This document shows positions 17,973 to 26,172 of a DNA stretch of 64,000 nt, piece by piece; the first letter of the stretch is position 1, and the number at the start of each line of letters is the position of its first letter. Origin of the DNA: Clostridia bacterium (GTDB lineage Bacteria; Bacillota; Clostridia; Christensenellales; Aristaeellaceae); the NCBI GenBank assembly GCA_030530315.1, contig JAUMVG010000002.1:1188-65187 (forward strand). Reading direction: 5' to 3'. The notes under the pieces are model-generated. The model was not told the origin of the DNA. It worked only from the letters and a program-made list of their open reading frames with translations, and did no database searches. The position numbers and the translations under genes are program-made.

Positions 17973-18005
17973 AAAAGGGAACGCTGTTCGCAGCGTTCCT
18001 TTTTC
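17973..18005 (+). terminator. Terminator of rpsT
   Basis: Stem GGAACGCTG/CAGCGTTCC with a TTCG tetraloop and a TTTTT tail, preceded by AAAA. Confidence 0.9.
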
Positions 18006-18054
18006 AGTTCGGCGCAGGAGCCGGGCAGGAAAGCAACTGCAAGGAGGCCATCCC

Positions 18055-19383
18055 ATGGAGGACTTGTTTACCGCCGCCGCGCGCAGCCGGGCGCCGCTGG
18101 CCGACCGCATGCGCCCGCGCACGCTGGATGAATTCTTCGGCCAGGCGCAGATCGTCGGCCCGGGCCGGCTGCTGCGCCGCGCCATAGAGGCGGACCGCCT
18201 GACCAGTTCCATCTTCTGGGGCCCGCCGGGCTGCGGCAAGACCACGCTGGCCTCCATCATCGCCGGCAGCACCCGGTCGGCCTTCGCCCAGCTGAACGCC
18301 GTCACCAGCGGTGTGGCGGACGTGCGCCAGGTGCTCAAGGACGCCGAGGAGCGGCTGAAGCTCTATGGCCAGAGCACCTACCTGCTGCTGGACGAGTGCC
18401 ACCGGTGGTCGAAGGCCCAATCCGACTCCATATTGCCCGCCATCGAGCGGGGCGTCATACGCTTCATCGGTTCCACCACGGAAAACCCCATGATCGCCAT
18501 GACGCCCGCCATCGTCAGCCGGTGCAGGCTGTTCAGGTTCGAGCGCCTCGCCCCGGAGGACGTCCAAAGGGCGCTGGAGGCGGCGCTGAGGGATCCCTCC
18601 CGGGGCTACGGCGGCCAGGACGTGCGCGTGGACGGGGACGCCATGGCGCACATCGTGCAGGTGGCCAACGGCGACGTTCGAAGCGCGCTGAATGCCCTGG
18701 AGCTGGCCGTGCTGACCACGCCGATGGAGGCGGACGGCTCCATTCACGTGACGCTGTCCGTGGCCGAGGAGTCCATCCAGAGCCGCGTGATGCAGATGGA
18801 CGAATCCATGTTCTACGACATGCTCAGCGCGTTCTGCAAGTCCCTCCGGGGCTCTGACAGCGACGCCGCCCTGGCATGGTTCGCCCGGATGCTCCACGGG
18901 GGCGTCGATCCCCGGGTGATTGCCCGGCGGGTCATCGTCCACGCCAGCGAGGACGTGGGCATGGCCAATCCGATGGCGATGGTCCAGGCCGTGGCGGCGC
19001 TGCAGGCGCTGGAAAATATCGGCATGCCGGAGGCGCGGCTGTCCATGGCCCAGGCGATCATCGCCGTGTGCGAGAGCCCGAAGTCCAACGCGGTGTGCGC
19101 CGCCGTGGAGGCGGCCTTTGCGGACGCCGAACGGGGCGGCTACGAGAGCGTCCCGGCTTACCTGCGGGATACCCACTACAAGGGCGCGGCTCGGCTGGGC
19201 CACGGCGAGGGCTACAAGTATCCCCACGACTATCCCGGCCACTACGTGGAGCAGCGGTACGCGCCGCTGGAGGTGGAAGGAATGCCGTATTATACGCCCT
19301 CGGAGCAGGGCTTCGAGCGCGAGGTCCGGGCGCTGCGCGCCGAACGCGGGCGCGTCGACCCGCCGGACGTGGGCTCGAAGTGA
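18055..19383 (+). CDS. rarA: Replication-associated recombination protein RarA (MgsA)
   Basis: 442-residue AAA+ ATPase related to clamp loaders, acting at stalled replication forks. It starts with R-A-P-L-A-D-R-M-R-P-R-T-L-D-E, then Walker A G-P-P-G-C-G-K-T-T near residue 57. Walker B is L-L-L-D-E-C-H-R-W-S-K-A-Q-S-D; most homologues have I-H-R-F-N-K there. Sensor 1 is G-S-T-T-E-N-P, and G-D-V-R-S-A-L-N-A-L-E is sensor 2. The C-terminal MgsA domain ends with Y-K-Y-P-H-D-Y-P-G-H-Y-V. Start supported by AAGGAGG. Confidence 0.92.
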   Translation: MEDLFTAAARSRAPLADRMRPRTLDEFFGQAQIVGPGRLLRRAIEADRLTSSIFWGPPGCGKTTLASIIAGSTRSAFAQLNAVTSGVADVRQVLKDAEERLKLYGQSTYLLLDECHRWSKAQSDSILPAIERGVIRFIGSTTENPMIAMTPAIVSRCRLFRFERLAPEDVQRALEAALRDPSRGYGGQDVRVDGDAMAHIVQVANGDVRSALNALELAVLTTPMEADGSIHVTLSVAEESIQSRVMQMDESMFYDMLSAFCKSLRGSDSDAALAWFARMLHGGVDPRVIARRVIVHASEDVGMANPMAMVQAVAALQALENIGMPEARLSMAQAIIAVCESPKSNAVCAAVEAAFADAERGGYESVPAYLRDTHYKGAARLGHGEGYKYPHDYPGHYVEQRYAPLEVEGMPYYTPSEQGFEREVRALRAERGRVDPPDVGSK

Positions 19384-19501
19384 GGCGGCGGGCCTCGCTT
19401 CATAAAAGATCGGAATTTTGAACGGGAATCTTACCGGAAGCCCCTTGCGCTCGACGGGCCTTTGCTGAATAATGGTATTGTGAAGCGACGGTCCGGGGAA
19501 A

Positions 19502-21676
19502 ATGCAGACAAAGGGCTTCATGGAGCATAGACAGATGGCAGAGACGATGGAAAAGCTGGCAGCCGCGCCGGAGAGCGGCGTGGAGGTCCGCAGGACGGGC
19601 GGGCGAAGCGGCCGCGCGGTGAAGAATGCCGCGGGTCCCGGCAGCGCTGCGCCCAAAAAGCGGAAGCCTTCCCCGGACGGCGGCAATCGCGGGACGCCGT
19701 CGATCGGGAAGGGAACCCGAAGCGCCGCCAAAGGCAAAGGGCCAAACGACGGGATGGCGGACCTCGGGATGAAAAAGACCGACAAAGAAAAGCCGTCCTC
19801 CGCGATCAAACAGACCGACGGGGCAAAGCCGGCCTCCGCGATCAAAAAGACCGACCCGGCTAAGGCGGACTCCGCAAAAAAGAAAAGTGGAGACGGCGAA
19901 AAAAAGGCCTCCTCCCGGAAAGAGGCGAAAACGGCCGATAAGACCGGCGCGGCGGCAAAGGGCAGCAAGGCGGAAGAGAGGCTCGTGACCCTCTCGGAAA
20001 AGAGCGCTGAAGATCGGGCGAAGGACGCGAGGAAGCGGCGCGGGGGAGAAGACGACCCGGCAAAGGCAGAGGCTCGTAAGAAGCGCTCCGACAGCAACGA
20101 GGCGAAGGCCGAAACCGAAGAGACTAAGGCAGACGCTGCGACAAAGCGGAAAAGCTCTGGCGGGACCAAGGCAAAGGCCGAAGCCGGCGAGGCCGAGGCG
20201 AAAACCCGCAGCCGGGATTCCGGCAGGGCGTCGAAGCCGACGGGGTCCGGGAAGAAGAAAAAGCACTCGAAGAGCTCCAGGCGCTCGGGCGGTGAGCCGC
20301 CGAAGCAGTTCGGGATCTTCGACATCGCAAACGCCTGCCTGGCCATCGCCATCCTCACAATCATCGCCCTGGGCGTGCGCCAGCACGGACAGTATGCTGA
20401 CTTCGTCCGAATGCGCGAGGCCGTGGATTCCCAGACCTTCTATGAGGGCACGACGGTGGAGGGCGTGGACGTCTCGCGGATGACCTACGCCAACGCCCTG
20501 GACTACTGGAAGAGCCGGGTGGAGCCCCGCTATGCCAACCGCACGGTGACGCTGGACGGCGGCGCGTCGGTGACGGCGGGGGAGCTGGGCTATTCCAGCG
20601 ACTACGAATCGGTGCTGTCCGCGGCCTGGAGCGCCGGCCGCAGGGGCTCCCTGGAGCAGCGCTTCCAGATGCTCTCGGCGCGCCAGGAGAACCCGGTTGC
20701 CTACAGCATCACCCGAACGGACTACAACCCGGAACTGATGGAGGAGTACGTCCGGCAGACTGCCGAGCGTATCGACCGGCCCGTGCGGGAGGGCGCCATT
20801 GAGAGCTTCAACACGGAGACCTTTGAATTCGTGTTTACCGAGGCCGAGGTGGGCCTGGAGCTCGACCGCGAAGCGCTGAAGCAGTCCATCGGCGAGGCCA
20901 TACGTCAGGGGGGCGGCAGCGCGAGCTTCGTGATCCGGCAGATCGAGCCCCAGGTGAGCACCGAGGAGATCGCCTCCCAGTACGGGCTGATCAATTACGC
21001 CATCACCAACGCCTCCTCTTCCAGCAGGGCGAGGCTGAACAACATCAAGCTGGCCATGTCGCTGATCAACGGCAAGCGGCTGGCGCCGGGGGAGACCTTC
21101 TCCTTCAACGAGACCGTGGGCCAGCGCACCACCTCCCGGGGCTTTAAGAAGGCCACGGCCTACTCCGGCGGCGACGTGACCGAGGAGGTGGGCGGCGGCA
21201 TCTGCCAGGTGTCCACCACGCTGTTCAACGCGGCGGTGAAGGCGGATATGGAGATCGTGGAGCGCCACAACCATTCGCTGACCGTCGCCTACGTGGACAA
21301 GGGCAAGGACGCCACCGTCGATTGGAACAGCCAGGACTTCAAGTTCAAGAACACCTCGGACGACGACGTGTACATCTGCTGCTACCTGACCGACGACAAG
21401 CGGGTGCGCTTCGGCGTGTTCGGCAAGCTGCTGCCCAACGGCGAATCCATCACGCTGGATGCGGTGACCACCGAGGTGATCCAGTACGAGACGCAGTACG
21501 AGCCCTCGCCGCTGCTCGCCCGGGGAGAGACCTACGTGCTCCAGCCGGGGCGCAACGGCTACAAGGCCGAGGCCTACAAGGTCCGCTGGGACGCGAACGG
21601 CAACCAGATCAGCAGGGAGCTGCTGTGCAAGAGCGTCTATAAGAAGAAGAACGAGATCATACAGTACGGCACCTGA
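19502..21676 (+). CDS. VanW-family protein with a long Lys-rich cytoplasmic N-terminus
   Basis: About 724 residues. Residues ~1-265 are low-complexity Lys/Ala/Glu/Ser with three 12-residue tandem units (T-D-x-x-K-P-x-S-A-I-K-K type) and no hydrophobic stretch. One membrane helix follows (~280-300), then an extracellular peptidoglycan-binding-4-like domain starting Y-E-G-T-T-V-E-G-V-D-V-S. The VanW domain has F-S-F-N-E-T-V-G, then G-G-G-I-C-Q-V-S-T-T-L-F-N-A and E-R-H-N-H-S. VanW proteins act at the cell wall in an undefined way. The long basic inside tail is unusual and could bind nucleic acid or acidic partners (inference). The exact start is uncertain: ATGs at 19502, 19520 and 19535 are all possible. 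Confidence 0.85.
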   Translation: MQTKGFMEHRQMAETMEKLAAAPESGVEVRRTGGRSGRAVKNAAGPGSAAPKKRKPSPDGGNRGTPSIGKGTRSAAKGKGPNDGMADLGMKKTDKEKPSSAIKQTDGAKPASAIKKTDPAKADSAKKKSGDGEKKASSRKEAKTADKTGAAAKGSKAEERLVTLSEKSAEDRAKDARKRRGGEDDPAKAEARKKRSDSNEAKAETEETKADAATKRKSSGGTKAKAEAGEAEAKTRSRDSGRASKPTGSGKKKKHSKSSRRSGGEPPKQFGIFDIANACLAIAILTIIALGVRQHGQYADFVRMREAVDSQTFYEGTTVEGVDVSRMTYANALDYWKSRVEPRYANRTVTLDGGASVTAGELGYSSDYESVLSAAWSAGRRGSLEQRFQMLSARQENPVAYSITRTDYNPELMEEYVRQTAERIDRPVREGAIESFNTETFEFVFTEAEVGLELDREALKQSIGEAIRQGGGSASFVIRQIEPQVSTEEIASQYGLINYAITNASSSSRARLNNIKLAMSLINGKRLAPGETFSFNETVGQRTTSRGFKKATAYSGGDVTEEVGGGICQVSTTLFNAAVKADMEIVERHNHSLTVAYVDKGKDATVDWNSQDFKFKNTSDDDVYICCYLTDDKRVRFGVFGKLLPNGESITLDAVTTEVIQYETQYEPSPLLARGETYVLQPGRNGYKAEAYKVRWDANGNQISRELLCKSVYKKKNEIIQYGT
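19778..19885 (+). repeat. Three 36-bp in-frame tandem repeats
   Basis: Units 19778-19813, 19814-19849 and 19850-19885 encode 12-residue units starting T-D and rich in Lys, Ala and Ser. They lie inside the cytoplasmic tail of the VanW protein. Confidence 0.75.
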
Positions 21677-21792
21677 TCAGCGGCGAAGAACGGATCCGCG
21701 GAGGGATTTGCATTTCGCCTTCGGGCGTGCTATAATACTGGCGGAACAAACGATAGACGACGCGGCGGGCGCGGCCCGCGGGAGGTGAGTCC

Positions 21793-22014
21793 GTGGCAAA
21801 GATTTATACGCGCAGAGAGGTCAAGCAGCGCAGGGTGAACTTTCAGATTTTCGCCGGCATCTATGACTTCCTCGGCGTGGTGACGGGCATCGTGGTGATC
21901 GTCGCCTGCGCGGCTCTGCTGGCGGCTCTGGTCTCCTGGGTTGCCCGGGACGGAAGGGATTCCTTCGCGTCCCTCTGGAACATCTTCCAGAGCGCGATCA
22001 TCATACCGAAGTGA
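21793..22014 (+). CDS. Small single-pass membrane protein, unknown
   Basis: 73 residues starting at a GTG with GGGAGGTGA 5-6 bases upstream. A basic N-terminus (K-I-Y-T-R-R-E-V-K-Q-R-R) precedes one long hydrophobic helix at residues ~24-48, so it is probably inserted with the N-terminus inside. The end is F-A-S-L-W-N-I-F-Q-S-A-I-I-I-P-K. It lies between the VanW gene and a uracil-DNA glycosylase. I do not recognise a family. Confidence 0.7.
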   Translation: MAKIYTRREVKQRRVNFQIFAGIYDFLGVVTGIVVIVACAALLAALVSWVARDGRDSFASLWNIFQSAIIIPK

Positions 22015-22100
22015 CAAGCGACGCCTCGCGGGAGAGGAAAACGGCTTCTCCCCGGGGCGCCTTGTGTTTAAAAGTACAAAAGAGCAAGGGGGCGGGGCGC

Positions 22101-22679
22101 GTGCGCGTGTCCTGGGGACAGCTGCTGGAGGAGATCGGAAGCTGTGAAAAGTGCAGGCTCTGCCAGGGGCGAAGCAACGTGGTGCCGGGAGAGGGGAATC
22201 CCCATGCCCGGCTGATGTTCATCGGCGAGGGCCCGGGCCAGGAGGAGGACCGCCAGGGACGTCCGTTCGTGGGGCGCTCCGGCGAGCTGCTGACGCGGAT
22301 GATCCACGCCATCGGCCTTGAGCGCTCCGAGGTGTACATCTGCAACATCGTCAAGTGCCGCCCGCCCCAGAATCGGACCCCGGAGCCGGACGAGGCGGCG
22401 GCCTGCCTGAACTACCTCCGGGCACAGGTGGCCCTGGTGCGGCCCCAGGTGGTGGTGCTGCTGGGCAAGACCGCCTGCCAGTACACGATCAGCGACCAGG
22501 TATTCATCACCAGGGACCACGGCCGCTGGTACCAGCAGAAGGGCGTGTGGTTCCTGCCTACGTTCCATCCCTCGGCGCTGCTGCGGGACCCGGCTAAAAA
22601 GCGGGATGCCTGGGAAGACTTCCAGAAGGTGCGGGAGAAGCTCAGCGAGCTCGCCCCCGGGACGGAGGATGCCAAGTGA
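22101..22679 (+). CDS. Uracil-DNA glycosylase, family 4 (iron-sulfur)
   Basis: About 192 residues from a GTG at 22101 with AAGGGGG upstream. Motif A is G-E-G-P-G-Q-E-E-D and the region R-P-F-V-G-R-S-G is typical. The 4Fe-4S ligands are present: C-E-K-C near the N-terminus, C in K-C-R-P-P-Q-N-R-T-P, and C in A-A-A-C-L. Motif B is H-P-S-A-L-L-R. It would excise uracil from DNA. An in-frame ATG at 22011 would add 30 poorly conserved residues and overlap the upstream gene. It overlaps the next paralog by 4 bases (GTGA). Confidence 0.88.
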   Translation: MRVSWGQLLEEIGSCEKCRLCQGRSNVVPGEGNPHARLMFIGEGPGQEEDRQGRPFVGRSGELLTRMIHAIGLERSEVYICNIVKCRPPQNRTPEPDEAAACLNYLRAQVALVRPQVVVLLGKTACQYTISDQVFITRDHGRWYQQKGVWFLPTFHPSALLRDPAKKRDAWEDFQKVREKLSELAPGTEDAK

Positions 22680-23257
22680 CGATGGAGAAGCTGCGCGGCG
22701 AGATGACCGCGTTTTTCAACAACCTGTACGAGGAGGAGCGCAAGATCCTCGTGTTCGGCGAGGGCAGCGTCGGCGCGCCGGTGATGATGATCGGCGAGGC
22801 GCCCGGCGAGCAGGAATCCCTGCAGGGACGGCCCTTCGTGGGCAAGGCCGGTAAGAACCTGGACGCCTTTCTGGAGCAGGCGGGCATGGACCGGCGGGAG
22901 CTTTACGTCACCAACACGGTGAAGTTCCGGCCCACCAAGCGTTCGGCGGCGGGGCGAACGGTGAACCGCCCTCCGACCCAGGAGGAGATCCGGCTGTTCC
23001 TGCCCTGGCTGCTGAAGGAGATCGAGCTGGTGGGGCCGAGGTGCGTCATCACCCTGGGCAACGTGCCGCTGAAGGCGCTGACCGGCCATGGCAGCGTGAT
23101 CGGCGATCTGCACGGGCAGCTGCTGGACTGGAACGGACGGAAGCTGTTCCCGATGTACCACCCGGCGTCGGTGATCTACAACCCCTCTCTGAAGGATGTC
23201 TACCGCCATGATATCGAGCGATTTGCGGAGTGGAGCCGCGGGTTAGGCGCGGAATAG
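22676..23257 (+). CDS. Uracil-DNA glycosylase family protein lacking iron-sulfur cysteines
   Basis: 193 residues, start GTG at 22676 (or ATG at 22682), overlapping the upstream glycosylase. It has motif A (G-E-A-P-G-E-Q-E), R-P-F-V-G-K-A-G and motif B (Y-H-P-A-S-V-I-Y). The four Fe-S cysteines of its neighbour are absent: the N-terminal C-x2-C is missing, K-C-R-P is K-F-R-P here, and the fourth position is Leu. It is probably a diverged glycosylase with a different substrate or a structural role. The two genes are clearly translationally coupled. Confidence 0.85.
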   Translation: MTMEKLRGEMTAFFNNLYEEERKILVFGEGSVGAPVMMIGEAPGEQESLQGRPFVGKAGKNLDAFLEQAGMDRRELYVTNTVKFRPTKRSAAGRTVNRPPTQEEIRLFLPWLLKEIELVGPRCVITLGNVPLKALTGHGSVIGDLHGQLLDWNGRKLFPMYHPASVIYNPSLKDVYRHDIERFAEWSRGLGAE

Positions 23258-23288
23258 CTGAAAAACCTCAAAATGGAAAAAATAGGTC

Positions 23289-23316
23289 TTGTGCTTTTGT
23301 CCATTTCGTGTATAAT
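23289..23316 (+). promoter_or_regulatory. Promoter of the zinc-ribbon gene
   Basis: TTGTGC (23289), 16 bases, TATAAT (23311), 82 bases before the start. Confidence 0.6.
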
Positions 23317-23398
23317 ATCTGATGTATTCTGAGACAGATGAATGATCCAAATATATGCATCCGTTTAATGAGTCTCTGAAACAAGGGGAGGAATGAAC

Positions 23399-23785
23399 AT
23401 GGCATTGGTAAAATGCCCGAGATGTGAATTGAATTACATGAACGACACGGACACCATGTGCTCCGTGTGCCGCCGGGAGGTGCGCGGCGAGAGCGAGCAG
23501 TTCGAGATGATCGAGCTCTGCTCAGAATGCGGCGAGAACCCGGTGGTTCCCGGCCAGGAACTGTGCGCCTTCTGCCTGAAGGAGCAGGCCATGCGGGACG
23601 AGATGGACGGCGACGACGAGATCGAGCATGAGCCCGCCAGCATCGAGATCGACTCCGTTTCCACGATGGACGAGATCGAGCTGGACATCGGCGGCAGCCT
23701 GGACGGCGAGAGCTTCGACGGCGACGCGGATTTCAGCGACGAGGACGACGAGGAATCCGAGGACGACGAGAAAGAGGAGCTGTAA
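23399..23785 (+). CDS. Zinc-ribbon protein with acidic tail, unknown function
   Basis: 128 residues. Two Cys4 clusters are visible: C-P-R-C with C-S-V-C (residues ~6-26) and C-S-E-C with C-A-F-C (~41-62), each able to bind zinc. The C-terminal half is very acidic (Asp/Glu runs) and probably disordered. ATG at 23399 is chosen over 23393 because GGGGAGG lies 7 bases upstream of it. It is followed after 3 bases by a metallophosphatase gene, so they share a transcript. I do not know its role; an RNA or protein-binding adaptor is possible. Confidence 0.75.
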   Translation: MALVKCPRCELNYMNDTDTMCSVCRREVRGESEQFEMIELCSECGENPVVPGQELCAFCLKEQAMRDEMDGDDEIEHEPASIEIDSVSTMDEIELDIGGSLDGESFDGDADFSDEDDEESEDDEKEEL

Positions 23786-23788
23786 GCC

Positions 23789-24469
23789 TTGGCTGTCTTT
23801 GCGATTGCCGACCTGCACCTTCCCGCCCAGACCAAGCCCATGGACGTGTTCGGGCCCCATTGGAAGGACCACTTCCAGCGCATACGACAGGACTGGCTCA
23901 GCCGCGTATCGCCGGAGGACATCGTGTTGCTTCCTGGGGATATCTCCTGGGCCATGCGGCTGGAGGAGGCGCTGGAGGACCTGCGCAGCATCGGGAGCCT
24001 GACGGGCACGAAGGTGCTGCTGCGCGGCAATCACGATTATTGGTGGAGCTCCATCGGCAGGGTGCGCCGCGCGCTGCCTGAGGGGATGTATGCCCTCCAG
24101 AACGACAGCCTGCTGCTGGGTGGCCGGCTCTACGCCGGGACCCGGGGCTGGACGCTGCCCGGAGCCGAGGCGACCGAGGACGACCTGCGCATCTACAGCC
24201 GGGAGCGACTGCGGCTGGAAATGTCGCTGAAGCACGCCCGGGGGCGGGACGCGGAGGCGCCGATCACGGTGATGATGCACTATCCGCCGCTGACCGCCGA
24301 GTCGGAGGGCTTTTCCGACATCCTGGAGGCCTACGGCGTGGAGGACTGCGTCTACGGACACCTGCACGGCCACGCCATCTTTGGCGCCGTGAGGGGCCAG
24401 CGCGGCAGCGTGAAATATCATCAGGTCTCCTGCGACGGCCTGGATTTCAAGCTCTACAGGCTGTATTGA
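23789..24469 (+). CDS. Calcineurin-like metallophosphoesterase
   Basis: 226 residues with the full metallophosphoesterase set: D-L-H-L near the start, G-D-I-S-W, G-N-H-D-Y-W-W, H-Y-P-P and G-H-L-H-G-H. These bind two metal ions and hydrolyse a phosphoester. It belongs to the group of small cytosolic phosphatases with G-T-R-G-W in the middle; the substrate is unknown. The start is a TTG at 23789 with AAGAGGAG inside the upstream coding end. Confidence 0.85.
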   Translation: MAVFAIADLHLPAQTKPMDVFGPHWKDHFQRIRQDWLSRVSPEDIVLLPGDISWAMRLEEALEDLRSIGSLTGTKVLLRGNHDYWWSSIGRVRRALPEGMYALQNDSLLLGGRLYAGTRGWTLPGAEATEDDLRIYSRERLRLEMSLKHARGRDAEAPITVMMHYPPLTAESEGFSDILEAYGVEDCVYGHLHGHAIFGAVRGQRGSVKYHQVSCDGLDFKLYRLY

Positions 24470-24500
24470 AGCGTTTGAAGCGGTTTTTGAGAGGTGTTTG

Positions 24501-25436
24501 ATGAAGAATCTGCTGTTTATCCTGAACCCACAGGCCGGGCAGCGCAAGGCAAACCGGTATTTGCCGGAAATCCTCAGAATGTTTATTGAGTACGGCTATC
24601 GCTGCGAGACCTATGTCACCGGCGCGGCAGGCGAGGCCACCCAGTATCTCGCAAGGTACGAGGGCAAGCCGGACCTGGTGGTATGCGCCGGCGGCGACGG
24701 CACGCTGAACGAGACCATCTCCGGCCTCATGCAGGCGAAGCTGGACTGCCCCCTGGGCTACATTCCCTGCGGCACCACCAACGACTACGCCAGCAGCATC
24801 GGCCTCTCAAGCTACGTGCTTCAGGCCGCCAGCGACATCATGACCGGCAAGGCCCAGAGCATCGACATCGGGAACTTTAACGGCCGGCGCTTCGTCTATA
24901 CCGCCACCTGCGGCGCCTTCGCGAAGGCCTCCTACAGCACGCCCCAGGCGGCCAAAAACGTATTGGGTCACGCGGCCTATATCTTGGAGGGCATGCGCGA
25001 TTTGACGGCCATACGGCCCATCCACATGCACGTGACAGCCAACGGCGTGGCGCTGGACGACGACTTTATCTTCTGTTCCATCACCAACTCCACCTCGGTG
25101 GGCGGCATCCTGAAGCTGGACACCCAGCTGGTGGCGCTGAACGACGGCAAGTTTGAGGTGACGCTGGTGCGCAATCCCACCACGCCCGCGCAGTTGAGCA
25201 GCATACTGGTGGGGCTCACGACCCAGGACGTGCCCAACGACATGATCCACTTCTTCTCCGCCAGCAGCATCCGCGTGGAGTGCGACCGGGCGGTGGAATG
25301 GACCCTGGACGGAGAGCGGGAGCCGGAGACCAACGTCGTCGAGCTGAACAACCTGCACAGCGCCGTTCGGATCATGGTTCCCGAGGGCAGCTTGCAGACC
25401 CCCTTCCATCCCGATGGCTACGAGGCGGAGCTATGA
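24501..25436 (+). CDS. Diacylglycerol/lipid kinase family protein
   Basis: 311 residues of the DagK/YegS family. It has N-P-Q-A-G near residue 9 and the nucleotide site G-G-D-G-T-L-N-E near residue 65, followed by G-Y-I-P-C-G-T-T-N-D-Y. The C-terminal half is the usual beta-sandwich with V-E-W-T-L-D-G-E. It likely phosphorylates diacylglycerol or a related lipid at the membrane surface. The ATG at 24501 follows AGAGGTG. The stop overlaps the queH start by 4 bases (ATGA). Confidence 0.88.
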   Translation: MKNLLFILNPQAGQRKANRYLPEILRMFIEYGYRCETYVTGAAGEATQYLARYEGKPDLVVCAGGDGTLNETISGLMQAKLDCPLGYIPCGTTNDYASSIGLSSYVLQAASDIMTGKAQSIDIGNFNGRRFVYTATCGAFAKASYSTPQAAKNVLGHAAYILEGMRDLTAIRPIHMHVTANGVALDDDFIFCSITNSTSVGGILKLDTQLVALNDGKFEVTLVRNPTTPAQLSSILVGLTTQDVPNDMIHFFSASSIRVECDRAVEWTLDGEREPETNVVELNNLHSAVRIMVPEGSLQTPFHPDGYEAEL

Positions 25437-26092
25437 AGCAAAACTATCAGTTGGAGCTTGAGCGCGAGCTGGCACGGATCGAGGCGTCCGGCGCCCGCCC
25501 GCGCCTTTTGCTGCACAGCTGCTGCGCGCCGTGCTCCAGCTACGTGCTGGAGTACCTGAACCGCTGGTTCGACATCGACCTGTTCTTCTATAACCCCAAC
25601 ATCGCGCCTCGCGAGGAGTTCGACCGCCGGGTGGCGGAGCTCGTCCGCCTGGCCTCGAGCCTGCCCCACGAGGGCCGATTCGAGGTCATCCCCGGGCCCT
25701 ACGAGGCGGAGACCTTCATGGCCGCCTGCAGGGGCCACGAGGACGACCCGGAGGGCGGCGCGCGCTGCGAGCGGTGCTTCCGGCTGCGCCTGGGGAAGAC
25801 GGCCAGGCTGGCGGCGGAGCGGGGGAGCGACTACTTTGCCACGACGCTGACCATCAGCCCGCTGAAAAACGCCCAGCTGCTCAACAGCATCGGCGGGGAG
25901 CTGGCGGGGCAGTTCGGCGTTCCCTGGCTGTACTCCGATTTCAAGAAGAAGAACGGCTACAAGCGCTCCTGCGAGCTGTCGGCCCTCTACGGCCTGTACC
26001 GCCAGGACTACTGCGGCTGCGTGTTCTCCAGGCGGGAACGGGACGCACGGGTGGCGGCCCAGGCTGAGAAGAATGAAAACCGGCATAAATAA
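25433..26092 (+). CDS. queH: Epoxyqueuosine reductase QueH
   Basis: 219-residue QueH (formerly DUF208), the non-cobalamin enzyme that makes queuosine from epoxyqueuosine in tRNA. Conserved cysteines are seen in H-S-C-C-A-P-C-S near residue 29, in C-E-R-C-F-R-L-R and in Y-C-G-C-V-F-S. T-T-L-T-I-S-P-L-K-N and D-F-K-K-K-N-G-Y-K-R-S are also family marks. ATG at 25433 overlaps the upstream stop. It shares the 23.4-26.1 kb operon, and the hairpin at 26126-26170 is its likely terminator. Confidence 0.9.
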   Translation: MKQNYQLELERELARIEASGARPRLLLHSCCAPCSSYVLEYLNRWFDIDLFFYNPNIAPREEFDRRVAELVRLASSLPHEGRFEVIPGPYEAETFMAACRGHEDDPEGGARCERCFRLRLGKTARLAAERGSDYFATTLTISPLKNAQLLNSIGGELAGQFGVPWLYSDFKKKNGYKRSCELSALYGLYRQDYCGCVFSRRERDARVAAQAEKNENRHK

Positions 26093-26117
26093 ATGTCACC
26101 CTGTTTACAGAATCGAG

Positions 26118-26170
26118 TTGACATTAAAACCTCCGCATGCTATGGTATAGCCAACGCATGCGGAGGTTTT
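26118..26170 (+). promoter_or_regulatory. birA promoter inside a 15-bp dyad that doubles as terminator
   Basis: TTGACA (26118-26123), 17 bases, TATGGT (26141-26146) forms a good promoter. Its -10 sits in the 15-base loop between perfect 15-base arms 26126-26140 and 26156-26170. The right arm ends in TTTTTT and contains the CGGAGG ribosome binding site of birA (ATG at 26173). Confidence 0.7.
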
Positions 26171-26172
26171 TT

